Numbered from the stretch's first letter, positions 25,914 to 37,982 are shown. The stretch: 64,000 nt of DNA from Nipponacmea schrenckii (GCA_030562195.1 JAUJPP010000006.1:1426001-1490000); one strand, 5' to 3'. Numbers and translations: made by a program. The notes: generated from the sequence alone by a model not told the origin.

Positions 25914-26660
25914 TTTAATCTTTAACCACCCGGATGTAAAGGGAGGTTATTCGTGTTGAATTTATAAATATAAGAACACAGTTAAAATATTTAATTATTA
26001 TGAATAATAATATTAGAACAAATCTCTCCTATTACTTTTTTTCACTGGAATGTCACATTTTGAGATAAAAATGGTGCATTCACTAAATATCTAAGCCAGT
26101 TAGAATATAATAATCCTATAGCGATATTTAGGGGCAGAGATCGCATTAAATAGAGAGTAAAATTGCCTAGCCTGCAATCTCAAACCAAACCAAACCAAAA
26201 TTGTAGCGAATTTCTTCTTCCAAATTCAGGTTGAACATCAAAGTCGATTATGTCGAAATTTAAAAAAAAAAACCGAATTTCTTTTTTCGGGTGAAATAAA
26301 AGTAAGGAATAATAAGCTTTCGTTTGTTACAAAATCTTGACCACTGGATGAAAATTATGAAAGTTATGACCATTTTAGTGTGGGGGTGAAGTGGGTCACC
26401 AGCCTTATAGGCCTACGATTCTTAAATGCATAGGTTGGGATGAAGACCAAAACTTTAAAAGGCTACTGCTAAAAAAACTAAATGTAAAGTTAAAATTTGC
26501 ACTGAAAGTACCCACCCATCTGAAGTTGCTATGTTACAAATTACACCCATTAAATATGAAAACCAACCAATCTTAACTTTGATATGTAAACAAACAATCA
26601 ACGTAAATTTCACACATGGGGCGTGTCTTATTTGGCTAGGTATATTAGGTAGATTGTGGT
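25914..26660. other. upstream region of the zinc-finger gene
   Basis: AT-rich with no gene seen. A short AAACC run (about 26,183-26,200) resembles the run that follows the retrotransposon at 28,541-28,590. The zinc-finger gene promoter should lie near the left of this stretch. Confidence 0.4.
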
Positions 26661-28600
26661 TATAATTCATCGATACCACTGTGAAAAGTCGCATGCAAAC
26701 TGCTCTGAACCAAGTTGCCAAATGGGCAAACGACTGGGGCTTCATTATTTCGGAAGCTAAAACCGTCGGGATGCTCTGCAGCAGGCGCACGGATCACAAC
26801 GGTATTGACCTAAGATTCAATGGTGTGAAAATTAGGCAAGAGAAAACAGTAAAGTTCCTTGGCATGTACTTTGACCATAAGCTTAGTTGGAATAGCCACA
26901 TCTACTATATTTGTAATCGTACAACAAAAATCTTAAATGTTATGCGTTATGTTTCAGGTACCACATGGGGAGCAGACAGAGAAGCTTTAATGATGATGTA
27001 CAGGTCATTGGTTCGTTCAGTTATAGATTATGGTTGCATCGTCTATGGTACAGCCTGTAATACTACACTGAAGAAACTGGACGTTCTACAGATGAAAGCT
27101 ATAAGTATTGCCACCAGGGCAGCAATCGGTACAAAGAATGAGGCACTACTTCAGGAGGTGGGAGAGAAACCCCTTTCTCTTCGGAGGGAGGAACTCTCTC
27201 TCAAATTTTGGGGGAAACTTCAGTATTTGTCCGAAAGCTGTCCAACGTATTCCAGCATCAGAAGATTCACTCGTGTCGGAAAGAACCAGATAAATCGGAG
27301 TATCTCCTATGGTCAAGCAACTACTGATCTCTTGAGAGAGCACCAACTCGATCAAGTTAGCATCAGCCAACGACACCTATCAGTTACTCCTTTTTGGAAG
27401 GTTACCAATCCGATAGTCAACACCGAGCTGACCCAGTCCACCAACAAGCACGTGAACCCAGTGGCAGCAAGAGCGCAAGCTCTTGACCTCATCGACTCCA
27501 AGTTCGCCGACCATTTGAAGATCTACACCGATGGCTCCATGAGTAGCACAGCTACTGGTTACGGTTTTTGTATTCCGGAGAAAGGCATCAGACTTGCCAA
27601 ACGCATACCCCCACACTGCTCAGTGTTCACTGCAGACCTACTAGCTATCAGGGACGCCATAGCATGGCTATCCCTTAACTATACGGAACCTGCCGTAATC
27701 CTGTCTGACTCACTAAGTAGCCTTCAGTCTATTTCTAACAATTTTTCTAATTGTAGGTCAGAAGTTTTAACGAACATCCGAAGTATGATTCACAACTACC
27801 AAACCAACAACAACCACCAGATCGAACTATCATGGATCCCGTCGCACGTCTTCATCCCGGGAAACGAACAAGCTGACCGTGTTGCCAAGGACAGTTTGGA
27901 TCTGGAGAATATCGAGCCTGTAAAATTCTCGTATGAAGAATTTTGCAGTCTCGTGTCCTCTAAGATCAACCAGAAATGGGACGACATGCTAAGGAACCTC
28001 AACACCGATAGATACCAGATTGATCCGAAGATACCAAACCAAACCAAAATTAACCACCCATCTGTAGCCATCTGCAAATTGGTTACCAGACTACGCACCA
28101 ACCATGTCATGCGAGACCATCTGTTCAATGCCATTGAATGCCTATGCGGACACGTTGCCACCAGGACGCATCTTCTCATTCAATGCGCCGAATTGAAACC
28201 ATCTCGTAAGGCACTGACGGACTACCTGGAAACCAACGGCATACCTATCACCATACAGAATATTTTGGCTCCACCCACGGACCACTGGTATAAAATCATG
28301 GAACTCATCTACCAATTTATCAACACTTCTGTTTTAAACAGATAGTCTAAGTTTCTTTTTACTCTTATATTATTATATATTACTATATTATTAATCTCCA
28401 CATAAGTTTCATCGCAGAGACAAAAGAGAACAATTTTTTTTTTTTATGTGAAAGCTTTTAACCACCTCTTTCTTTTCTCACATCTCCTTTTCTTCTTTCT
28501 TTTAGGTCTTCAACTCCTCCAATCAAGAACAGATAATCTAACCAAATCCAACCAAACCAAACCAAACCAAACCAAACCAAACCAACAACAACCAATAGTA
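26660..28600 (+). mobile_element. 5'-truncated non-LTR retrotransposon with RNase H domain
   Basis: The 3' half of an APE/RT/RNase H-type non-LTR element. The left boundary is abrupt inside the RT domain, as expected of 5' truncation. The frame is followed by an untranslated region ending in an AAACC run (28,541-28,590). Confidence 0.85.
26681..28345 (+). CDS. non-LTR retrotransposon RT C-terminus, RNase H and cysteine-histidine knuckle
   Basis: Open frame of 554 residues. Residues 1-170 match the thumb region of non-LTR reverse transcriptases (WANDWGFIISEAKT, VKFLGMYFDHKLSWNSHI, ALMMMYRSLVRSVIDYG). Residues about 278-410 are RNase H: IYTDGS, FTADLLAI, ILSDSLSSL and SWIPSH...GNEQADRVAK. The glutamate normally found in the second motif is aspartate here (TADLLA rather than TAELLA). 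A C-x-C-x8-H-x4-C knuckle (CLCGHVATRTHLLIQC) lies near the C-terminus. The catalytic RT motif and endonuclease are absent because of 5' truncation, so the copy is not autonomous. The first ATG is only the first methionine in the truncated frame. The lack of stops implies a young insertion. The clade (I, Jockey or relatives) is not resolved. Confidence 0.88.
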   Translation: MKSRMQTALNQVAKWANDWGFIISEAKTVGMLCSRRTDHNGIDLRFNGVKIRQEKTVKFLGMYFDHKLSWNSHIYYICNRTTKILNVMRYVSGTTWGADREALMMMYRSLVRSVIDYGCIVYGTACNTTLKKLDVLQMKAISIATRAAIGTKNEALLQEVGEKPLSLRREELSLKFWGKLQYLSESCPTYSSIRRFTRVGKNQINRSISYGQATTDLLREHQLDQVSISQRHLSVTPFWKVTNPIVNTELTQSTNKHVNPVAARAQALDLIDSKFADHLKIYTDGSMSSTATGYGFCIPEKGIRLAKRIPPHCSVFTADLLAIRDAIAWLSLNYTEPAVILSDSLSSLQSISNNFSNCRSEVLTNIRSMIHNYQTNNNHQIELSWIPSHVFIPGNEQADRVAKDSLDLENIEPVKFSYEEFCSLVSSKINQKWDDMLRNLNTDRYQIDPKIPNQTKINHPSVAICKLVTRLRTNHVMRDHLFNAIECLCGHVATRTHLLIQCAELKPSRKALTDYLETNGIPITIQNILAPPTDHWYKIMELIYQFINTSVLNR

Positions 28601-28639
28601 AATATTATGATCACAACGAGTTTTGGAAGAATGAGAAGA

Positions 28640-28832
28640 CTGAGTTACTCACGCCACACCATCCAGGGCCAAGTTACACCGCCATGTCATTCGACCCGAC
28701 CAGATCTGAAAATTTATCAACAACCAAACCAAACCAACAGCACAGAACCATCTAATCTGAACCAATCCAACCACCAACAATTGCTGGAAGCGAACGTTAA
28801 CTCGCCATTTACCTACCTACCTATAATTCATC
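28640..28832 (+). mobile_element. short non-autonomous element, copy 1
   Basis: Shares CTCACGCCACACCATCCAGG at its left and AATTGCTGGAAGCGAACGTT, then CGCCATTTACCTACCTACCT, at its right with 39,517-39,735. The middle is CCA-rich and variable. No coding frame is evident. It could be a SINE or a non-LTR 3' end derivative. Confidence 0.7.
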
Positions 28833-29224
28833 AACAAGTACCACTAAAAGTGAGTTTACTGACAGGTTTATTCTTAACAAAAAAAAAAATGATTTAAGTG
28901 TAAGCATGATAGCTTTAAGATTGAAATTCGAAATACAGGTCGGGAGATATCCAAAAGCAGGGCATTCTGAATTCACTTAAAAAGGCAAAGGTGGAACAAA
29001 GCTGACCCGGGCCTGTATACTATTTACTCTGAGGTACAATTCTTCAATTTGAAGAACTGGTTTTACTTAGACTATGTTCTACTGAAGATTATCACATACA
29101 TCAGTGTTCATAATAATTTGCTTGACGCTTGAATTGTTCTAAATTTGACATATAAAATTCTAATTTCCAAACATTTGTGAATATACTTGGAATCTTAGAC
29201 ACAAGGGAAATAATTCCGATTGAT

Positions 29225-29975
29225 TCTTCAACATATTGATATATATAATTTAATTATGTAAACTTATATTGATGATATATAATTTTAGACTAATTGGGGA
29301 AATAATTCCATTATTCTTCAACATATTGATATATATAATTTAATTATGTACTTATATTGATATATATAATTTAACTATGTACTTATATTGATGTATATAA
29401 TTTAATTATGTACTTATATTGATGTATATAATTTAATTATGTACTTATATTGATGTATATAATTTAATTATGTACTTATATTGATGTATATAATTTAATT
29501 ATGTACTTATATTGATATATATAATTTAATTATGTACTTATATTGATGTATATAATTTAATTATGTACTTATATTGATATATATAATTTAATTATGTACT
29601 TATATTGATATATATAATTTAATTATGTACTTATATTGATATATATGATTTAATTATGTACTTATATTGATGTATATAATTCAATTATGTACTTATATTG
29701 ATATATATAATTTAATTATGTACTTATATTGATATATATATTTAATTATGTACTTATATTGATATATATAATTAATTATGTACTTATATTGATATATATA
29801 ATTTAATTATGTACTTATATTGATATATATAATTTAATTATGTACTTATATTGATATATATATAATTTAATTATGTACTTATATTGATATATATATAATT
29901 TAATTATGTACTTATATTGATATATATAATTTAATTATGTACTTATATTGATATATATAATTTAATTATGTACTT
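29225..29975. repeat. 31-bp AT-rich minisatellite, about 22 copies
   Basis: Unit contains GTACTTATATTGATATATAT and AATTTAATTAT, with GTATAT/ATATAT variants. The first two copies are interrupted. Confidence 0.93.
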
Positions 29976-30834
29976 GTGTATTTTTAAACAAATTGTACAT
30001 GAAGTATTGTATATTTATTTTGTTGTCATGTACTTGATCGCCGGAACATAGATCTGTCCATTTGATGCACATGTAGTTTTGTATTTGTAGATGAAATGTA
30101 TATTGAAGTATTGTGTATATTCGCTTTTTTTCTTCTTTTTTTTATCCAATGTATTGCCCCGTGGACTGAATGTTAGACAGGACCATGTGTATTGGGCCTA
30201 ATTCTGACCCATGTTAAACAGAGTTTATTATTATTATTATTATTATGAAACTGTATATCGGCCCAATAATTACCTTGGAATAGTTTTTACCGTGTACAGA
30301 AAACCGTTGAAAGAGAAACTAATACCTTCAAGCTTGGCATCCTTATATTCTCGTTTTTCTTTCTCTGGCTTTTAACTCGGGAACAAATCGTAGTCGGTAA
30401 TTACCTTTTACTCATATAGCCTTTAGAGACAAGTCACTGTAGCAATAGATTTCAGTTATGTTTTAGTGACCCTAGCTAGGTTGATCAATGAGAAGTCTGA
30501 AGAAATAGAGCTGATGTTATTATTAATGATATCGACGTCTCTTTTTCACAATATCCGTACACAGTTGTTTCTTCTTCTGATTATAGAAGTAAAACCACTT
30601 GTTGAATGCTGTGTCTCTCCAGGTGCGAATAGGTATTACAATATAATAGTCTTTAGTTTAGCTAAATCAAGGGCAATAACTCAAAAGCAAATGACACTCG
30701 TTCGATGAACTACTTTCTTCAGATAAAATAAAACAGAAAGAATCTTATAAAACACTATTTATCATTTCTATTTAATGGGAATCAATAAACATATATAATA
30801 TTGTAATACAAATACAAGATAGAAATGCAAGGTA
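29976..30834. other. intergenic, no gene seen
   Basis: Holds an ATT microsatellite at 30,227-30,246 and a CAAGGGCAATAAC repeat piece near 30,665-30,690. No exon-like structure was recognised. Confidence 0.4.
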
Positions 30835-31975
30835 CACTATAGAAATACAAGATACAATATAGAAATACAAGATACAATATAGAAATACAAGATACAATAT
30901 AGAAATACAAGATACAATATAGAAATACAAGATACAATATAGAAATACAAGATACACTATAGAAATACAAGATACAATATAGAAATACAAGATACAATAT
31001 AGAAATACAAGATACAATATAGAAATACAAGATGCAATATAGAAATACAAGATACAATATAGAAATACAAGATACAATATAGAAATACAAGATACAATAT
31101 AGAAATACAAGATACAATATAGAAATACAAGATACACTATAGAAATACAAGATACAATATAGAAATACAAGATACAATATTGAAATACAAGATACAATAT
31201 AGAAATACAAGATATAATATAGAAGTACAATTTACAATATAGAAGTACAAGGTACAATATAGAAATACAAGCTATAATATTGAAATACAAGATACAATAT
31301 AGAAATACAAGATACAATATAGAAATACAAGCTACAATAATGAAATACAAGATACAATATAGGAATACAAGATACAATATAGAAATACTAGATACAATAT
31401 AGAAATACAAGATACAGTATAGAAATACAAGATATAATATAGAAACATAACATATAGTGTAAAAAACAAGATACAATATTGAAATACAAGCTACGATATA
31501 GAAATACAAGATACAATATAGAAATACAAGATACAATATAGAAATACAAGATATAATATTGAAATACAAGATACAATATAGAAATACAAGATATAATATA
31601 GAAATACAAGATACAATATAGAAATACTAGATACAATATTAAAACATAATATATAGTGTAAAAAACAAGATACAATATTGAAGTACAAGATACAACATAG
31701 AAATACAAGATACAATATAGAAATACAAGATACAATATTGAAATACAAGATACAATATAGAAATACAAGATACAATATAGAAATACAAGATACAATATAG
31801 AAATACAAGATACAATATAGAAATACAAGATACAATATTGAAATACAAGATACAATATAGAAATACAAGATACAATATTGAAATACAAGCTACAATATAG
31901 AAATACAAGATACAATATTGAAATACAAGATACATTATTGAAATACAAGATACAAGAAACAATATTGAAACACAA
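30835..31975. repeat. 20-bp minisatellite, about 57 copies
   Basis: Unit AGAAATACAAGATACAATAT, with substitutions such as GATACACTAT and TTGAAATA. The unit is not a multiple of three, but all minus frames lack stops over long distances. This produces several long false frames rich in F, Y, I, L, S and C. It ends about 90 bp beyond the TRIM-like gene stop codon. Confidence 0.95.
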
Positions 31976-32063
31976 GATTTTAACAACTAAAAATGAACAT
32001 GACAGTACGCTTGTCTTATTGTTTAACGGATTATTATTTTTATAGATATAATTTATTTATTGT

Positions 32064-34081
32064 TCATGATTTACCATTATCAATATCTAGAATTTGAAGT
32101 ATATCAAATCTTACATAAAACTGACCGTCGTTATCAATAAATCCTTCTGCTGGGTCAGTTAGTTCACGCCATGGTATTGCTATTACACGAGGCCAATAAG
32201 CAGGTGTTAAATATCCTGTCTTAGTTTCACTGATGACATTCTTAATCTTATCATTATTAATTAACGCTGCATTAAATTTTATTTTTAGATTATCTTCTGT
32301 TAATATCCAAATATCAAAATAAACATGGTTATCATACTTATCCCTCCATATCTTACAGCTCCATATTATAGTACTGCTATATGTATGTCTATCTGCACTG
32401 TAATACTCTTCATACTTCTCTTCAATGTCTTTATAGTGAAATTTAAACACATTACTCTTTCTGGGTTGATCTAGTGCTTTAGTTACAGCTGGTATAGGTC
32501 CACTACCCTCTCTAGATTGATCTAGTGGTCTAGTTACAGCTGGAATAGGTTCACTACCCTCTCTAGATTGATCTAGTGGTCTAGTTACAGCTGGTATAGG
32601 CTCATTACCCTCTCTAGATTGATCTAGTGGTCTAGTTACAGCTGGTATAGGCTCATTACCCTCTCTAGATTGATCTATTGGTCTAGTTACAGTTGCTATA
32701 GGTCCACTACCCTCTCTAGATTGATCTAGTGGTTTAGTTACAGCTGGTATAGGTCCACTACCCTCTCTAGATTGATCTAGTGGTCTAGTTACAGCTGGTA
32801 TAGGTCCACTACCCTCTCTAGATTGATCTAGTCGTTTAGTTACAGGCTGGTATAGGTTCACTACACTCTCTAGATTGATCTAGTTCTTTAGTTACAGGTG
32901 GTATAGGTTCACTACCCTCTCTAGATTGGTCTAGTGGTTTAGTTACAGGTGGTATAGGTTCACTACCCTCTCTAGATTGGTCTAGTGGTTTAGTTACAGG
33001 TGGTATAGGCTCACTATCCAGTCTAGATTGAACTATTGGTCTAGTTACAGCTGGTATAGGTCCACTATCCTGTCTAGATTGGTCTAGTGGTTTAGTTACA
33101 GGCGTTATAGGTTCATTTTCCGGTCTAGATTGATTTAGTGATTTTGTTACAGCTGGTATAGGTTCACTACCCTCTCTAGATTGGTCTAGTGGTTTAGCTA
33201 CAGTTGATCCTAAAATATCACAAACTTTACCACTCCCCTCTCTCCATTCTAAATACGTCACTGGAGGAATATCAATCGTAATATCTTCATAAAGTTTCTG
33301 TAAATCTCGGAGTTTAGTCAGTGAATATATAAGAGTTAAAGATGGTCTCCTCTGTTGTAGTAGGACAAGATTTATCTAAATCAGTTTTGATATTTTGTAT
33401 CTCGGTCATTACTTTCTGTCTAGTTTCTGTCAGTTGAATTTCATTTTTTCTTAAATGAATTCGGATTTTCTTTCGTTTATTTTTACAGTGTTTGTTCAGT
33501 TCACTAATAATTTTCTCAGTTTTATCATTGATATCTGTACCGGCTTCATCACATAAAGATTTCAGTTTTTCAGATGTTTCTAACAATTCTATATGAGTTT
33601 TTTCTAAGTTTATTATTTTGTTTGTAATATTGTGTTTACATTTGAAAATGTCTTCGACCACCATTTCTCTTGTAGAATCACATTCCAAATCTAAAGTTTT
33701 ATGATCATTATGATCTCTATAAATACATCTTGAACACAATCCTAAATTACAAGTTTGACAATAATATTCTACCTCCTTCGTACTGTGATTGGGACACTGA
33801 TGTTTCGGTTTAAAACCAGTTGAGGATTGGGTTGTAAAAATGTCGGCTGGAAATTTTGTTGAGTTCTGTAAGGAGAAGTTGTTAATAAATTTGTCGACAC
33901 TACCTTGTGCTATTTTGATATCACGTTTACAAAATGGACATGGAAATGTTACCTTTCTGTTACCAATATATCTAACCAAACACTTTCGACAAAATGAATG
34001 TCCACAAGATAAGAGTTTTCGAGTTTTGAAAGTTTCAAAGCAAATAAAACATCCTAGATGATTTGATGAAGCAGCCGCCAT
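32064..34081 (-). CDS. TRIM-like protein: RING, B-box, coiled coil, 17-residue repeats, MATH-like C-terminus (two frameshifts)
   Basis: Single-exon reading from ATG 34,081. RING finger C11, C14, C26, H28, C31, C34, C48, C51 (C3HC4) suggests E3 ubiquitin ligase activity. A B-box follows at about residues 96-132 (CPNH...CQTC...CSRC...DHNDH), then a basic coiled coil to about 240. The frame stops at 33,314, but the next frame continues directly (LTKLRDLQKLYEDI). A second single-base shift lies near 32,843, where CAGCCTGT replaces the usual CAGCTGT. The middle is 14 copies of KPLDQSREGSEPIPAVT. The C-terminal 130 residues (WSCKIW...YFDIW...AEGFIDNDGQFYVRFDI) look like a MATH/TRAF domain, as in TRIM37. 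A minus-strand AATAAA lies seven bases past the stop. Both shifts need one base removed, so they are either sequencing indels or early pseudogene decay. Confidence 0.7.
32470..33205 (-). repeat. 51-bp coding minisatellite of the TRIM-like gene
   Basis: Fourteen 51-bp units, each coding 17 residues (K/R-PLDQSREGSEPIPAVT). Length stays a multiple of three except for the one extra base near 32,843. Variation is concentrated at a few residue positions (S/G/N, E/G, A/P). Confidence 0.92.
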
Positions 34082-34099
34082 AATGTAATTCTTCAAAAT

Positions 34100-35895
34100 C
34101 TTCTCTAGAAATATTGTAATATAGTTCTATATACCTTCCACAGACAAACAGAATGATTTCACTATGTTATGGTATATTATCCTTCTCTAGAAATATTGTA
34201 ATATAGTTCTATATACCTTCCACAGACAAACAGAATGATTTCACTAGTTATGGTATATTATCCTTCTCTAGAAATATTGTAATATAGTTCTATATACCTT
34301 CCACAGACAAACAGAATGATTTCACTATGTTATGGTATATTATCCTTCTCTAGAAATATTGTAATATAGTTCTATATACCTTCCACAGACAAACAGAATG
34401 ATTTCACTATGTTATGGTATATTATCCTTCTCTAGAAATATTGTAATATAGTTCTATATACCTTCCACAGACAAACAGAATGATTTCACTATGTTATGGT
34501 ATATTATCCTTCTCTAGAAATATTGTAATATAGTTCTATATACCTTCCACAGACAAACAGAATGATTTCACTATGTTATGGTATATTATCCTTCTCTAGA
34601 AATATTGTAATATAGTTCTATATACCTTCCACAGACAAACAGAATGATTTCACTATGTTATGGTATATTATCCTTCTCTAGAAATATTGTAATATAGTTC
34701 TATATACCTTCCACAGACAAACAGAATGATTTCACTATGTTATGGTATATTATCCTTCTCTAGAAATATTGTAATATAGTTCTATATACCTTCCACAGAC
34801 AAACAGAATGATTTCACTATGTTATGGTATATTATCCTTCCTAGAAATATTGTAATATAGTTCTATATACCTTCCACAGACAAACAGAATGATTTCACTA
34901 TGTTATGGTATATTATCCTTCTCTAGAAATATTGTAATATAGTTCTATATACCTTCCACAGACAAACAGAATGATTTCACTATGTTATGGTATATTATCC
35001 TTCTCTAGAAATATTGTAATATAGTTCTATATACCTTCCACAGACAAACAGAATGATTTCACTATGTTATGGTATATTATCCTTCCTAGAAATATTGTAA
35101 TATAGTTCTATATACCTTCCACAGACAAACAGAATGATTTCACTATGTTATGGTATATTATCCTTCACTAGAAATATTGTAATATAGTTCTATATACCTT
35201 CCACAGACAAACAGAATGATTTCACTATGTTATGGTATATTATCCTTCCCTAGAAATATTGTAATATAGTTCTATTTACCTTCCACAGACAAACAGAATG
35301 ATTCCACTATGTTATGGTATATTATCCTACCCTAGAAATATTGTAATATAGTTCTATATACCTTCCACAGACAAACAGAATGATTTCACTATGTTATGGT
35401 ATATTATCCTTCTCTAGAAATATTGTACTATAGTTGTATATATCTTCTACAGACAAACAGAATGATTTCACTATGTTATGGTATATTATCCTACTCTAGA
35501 AATGTTGTAATATAGTTCTATTTACCTTCCACAGACAAACAGAATGATTTCACTATGTTATGATATATTATCCTTCTCTAGAAATATTGTAATATAGTTC
35601 TATATACCTTCCACAGACAAACAGAATGATTTCACTATGTTATGGTATATTATCCTACCCTAGAAATATTGTAATATAGTTCTATATACCTTCCACAGAC
35701 AAACAGAATGATTTCACTATCTAATGGTATATTATCCTTCTCTAGAAATACTGTAATATAGTTCTATATACCTTCCACAGACAAACAGAATGATTTCACT
35801 ATCTAATGGTATATTATCCTTCTCTAGAAATATTGTAATATAGTTCTATATACCTTCCACAGACAAACAGAATGATTTCACTATGTTATGGTATA
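34100..35895. repeat. 82-bp minisatellite, about 22 copies, abutting the TRIM-like start
   Basis: Unit contains CTCTAGAAATATTGTAATAT, AGTTCTATATACCTTCCACA, GACAAACAGAATGATTTCAC and TATGTTATGGTATATTATCC. Copies are very uniform near 34.1-35.2 kb and more diverged at the distal end. It starts about 20 bp upstream of the TRIM-like ATG, so promoter or 5' UTR sequence would lie inside it. Confidence 0.95.
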
Positions 35896-36884
35896 TATGT
35901 TGTAACCTGCAGTCCCATGTACAATGAACACCTTTGATATTGACACACTTCCATGTAAAGCTGGACCTGTTATATCTTTTTCGCTTAATTAATTTAAGAG
36001 TTATACATCCAAATACTGAATTTTCACCAAGTTAAATGGATGACCCGACACAGACTTTGATTATATATCTACGAAGTGTCATCTTATATACTGGTTTAAA
36101 TTTCTCAGAAAAGACGTGTTGTTTGTGTCAATAGAAGAGCTGAATATACAAGTTCGTTATTGAGAAAATCGTGATTTTAAATTCAAGTTAAAAAAATTAT
36201 TTTGAAAGAAGTTGCACATTGAATGATATTACTGGGTGTAACTTTATGCTATTATGATTAAACTAACTTTCAATATCTATATTATTTATATTATTCTATA
36301 ACTTTTATTTCGGCAGTTTATTCACCATCCATGTTGGATTTATGAGTATGATTTAACATTTCTTACAATTTGCTGTATTCTTTAAATCTTCTTTTATAAA
36401 CAATTATTTAAAGATTTGAGAATCTTTTCATTATGTCTATTAAATATTTAAGTATCTTATTATTCTTATACAGCCCTCTTTATTTGTAACTCTACAGTTA
36501 TCAGGGATAATGTGTCAACGTTACAAACTCACATTTATATATAAAAGACCTCTAAGTTTAACAATTTATTTTCAAATATAACAAATAACAAATAAAATAA
36601 ATTGCAATAAGGGGACTACAGTAATCAAGAATATCTTTAATGGATGATCTCAATTTACAACAGAGATAATTCTACTTTCTACAAAGGAAAGATCATCCAT
36701 TAATAAAAACGATAATAAATTCCAAGAAACTTGCCTAAATTCGCCAAATATAGTATAAAATACTGGTGCCCCAATTGACGAAAACTACAACCGTTGTCAG
36801 TACAGATAAATATATCTATGTTACTTAACACGATCAAATTCCAACATAATTATGTTATTATTATGAACAATTTCGAATCTTTAC
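35896..36884. other. intergenic; hairpin at 36,639-36,703
   Basis: AT-rich with no gene seen. TTAATGGATGATCT and AGATCATCCATTAA form 14-bp arms around a loop of about 36 bp. Confidence 0.5.
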
Positions 36885-37720
36885 TACTACATGACAAGAA
36901 ATTGCCTAAATTCCGCAAATATTAGTTAAAATACTTCTAATGACAAGAAATGACATGTTCTAAACCTTTACATACAGAAAATTGATCATGTTTCTTAAAC
37001 TAATCTACATGACAACAAATTATGTTCAAACTTAACTACATGACAAGAATTTGACATGCTTTAACTTACTACATGACAAGAAATTGAGATGTTTCTTAAA
37101 CTTAACTACATGACAAGGCGCTGTCATGTTTCTAAAACTTAACTACATGACAAGGCGCTGTCATGTTTCTAAAACTTAACTACATGACAAGCGCTGTCAT
37201 GTTTCTAAAACTTAACTACATGACAAGGCGCTGTCATGTTTCTAAAACTTAACTACATGACAAGGCGCTGTCATGTTTCTAAAACTTAACTACATGACAA
37301 GGCGCTGTCATGTTTCTAAAACTTAACTACATGACAAGAGCTGTCATGTTTCTAAAACTTAACTACATGACAAGCGCTGTCATGTTCCTTAAACTTAACT
37401 ACATGACAAAGCGCTGTCAGTTTCTAAAACTTACTACATGACAAGGCGCTGTATGTCCTTAAACTTAACTACATGACAAAGCGCTGTCATGTTTCTAAAA
37501 ACTTAACTACATGACAAGGCGCTGTCATGTTTCCAAAAACTTAACTACATGACAAGGCGCTGTCAAGTTTCTAAAACTTAACTACATGACAGGGCACTGT
37601 CATGCTCCTTAAACATAACTACATGACAAAGCGCTGTCATGTTCTTTATACCTTAACTACATGACAAAGGAGCTGTCAAGTTTCTAAAACTTAACTACAT
37701 GACAAGGCGCTGTCATGGAT
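36885..37720. repeat. 37-bp minisatellite with hairpin in every unit, about 18 regular copies
   Basis: Irregular copies to about 37,060 are followed by a regular unit, ACATGACAAGGCGCTGTCAT then GTTTCTAAAACTTAACT. CATGACA and TGTCATG in each unit can pair as a 7-bp stem with an AGGCGC loop. Confidence 0.93.
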
Positions 37721-37790
37721 TTTAACATAAAATACAGAAAAGAACACCAGGAATTTCTTAATAATATCAATTACAGCTATCAAATAAAAG

Positions 37791-37982
37791 CTAATTATCA
37801 GCCTGAGCTATCTGAATTTCAGCCGTTTGACAAAGCGAATAATTTGAAGTTTGAATGTAGGTAATGTAACACATAGAAGACCAACGTCCTAAGGTTTGAA
37901 TAAGATTAGCCCCTATATTGGCTCTCTGAGCAGAAGTTGCTGCACCTCTACGAAATGAGGACCAGGTAGAACAGTACAGCAA
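37791..37982 (-). pseudogene. DIRS tyrosine recombinase, catalytic C-terminal piece
   Basis: SSFRRGAATSAQRA, then LGRWSSMCYITYIQTS, gives the R-x-GAAT and LGRW...Y..Y signature of DIRS-type tyrosine recombinases. The N-terminal piece (KYSTIKLYLAGIKFF near 38,840-38,900) is separated from it by the inserted MITE. Confidence 0.75.

Noticed and set aside
27796..28179. 127-codon minus frame
   Set aside because: Shadow of the RNase H coding frame on the other strand.
28448..28897. 149-codon plus frame
   Set aside because: It crosses the AAACC tail of a retrotransposon and the adjacent short element; no domain.
30772..31986. Several overlapping 115-265-codon minus frames rich in FYIVSCISILYLV
   Set aside because: They are translations of the 20-bp minisatellite in different phases; no unique sequence or domain.
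34100..35895. CRISPR-like regular array
   Set aside because: Units are contiguous with no unique spacers, no cas genes are present, and the genome is eukaryotic. The same applies to the other arrays.
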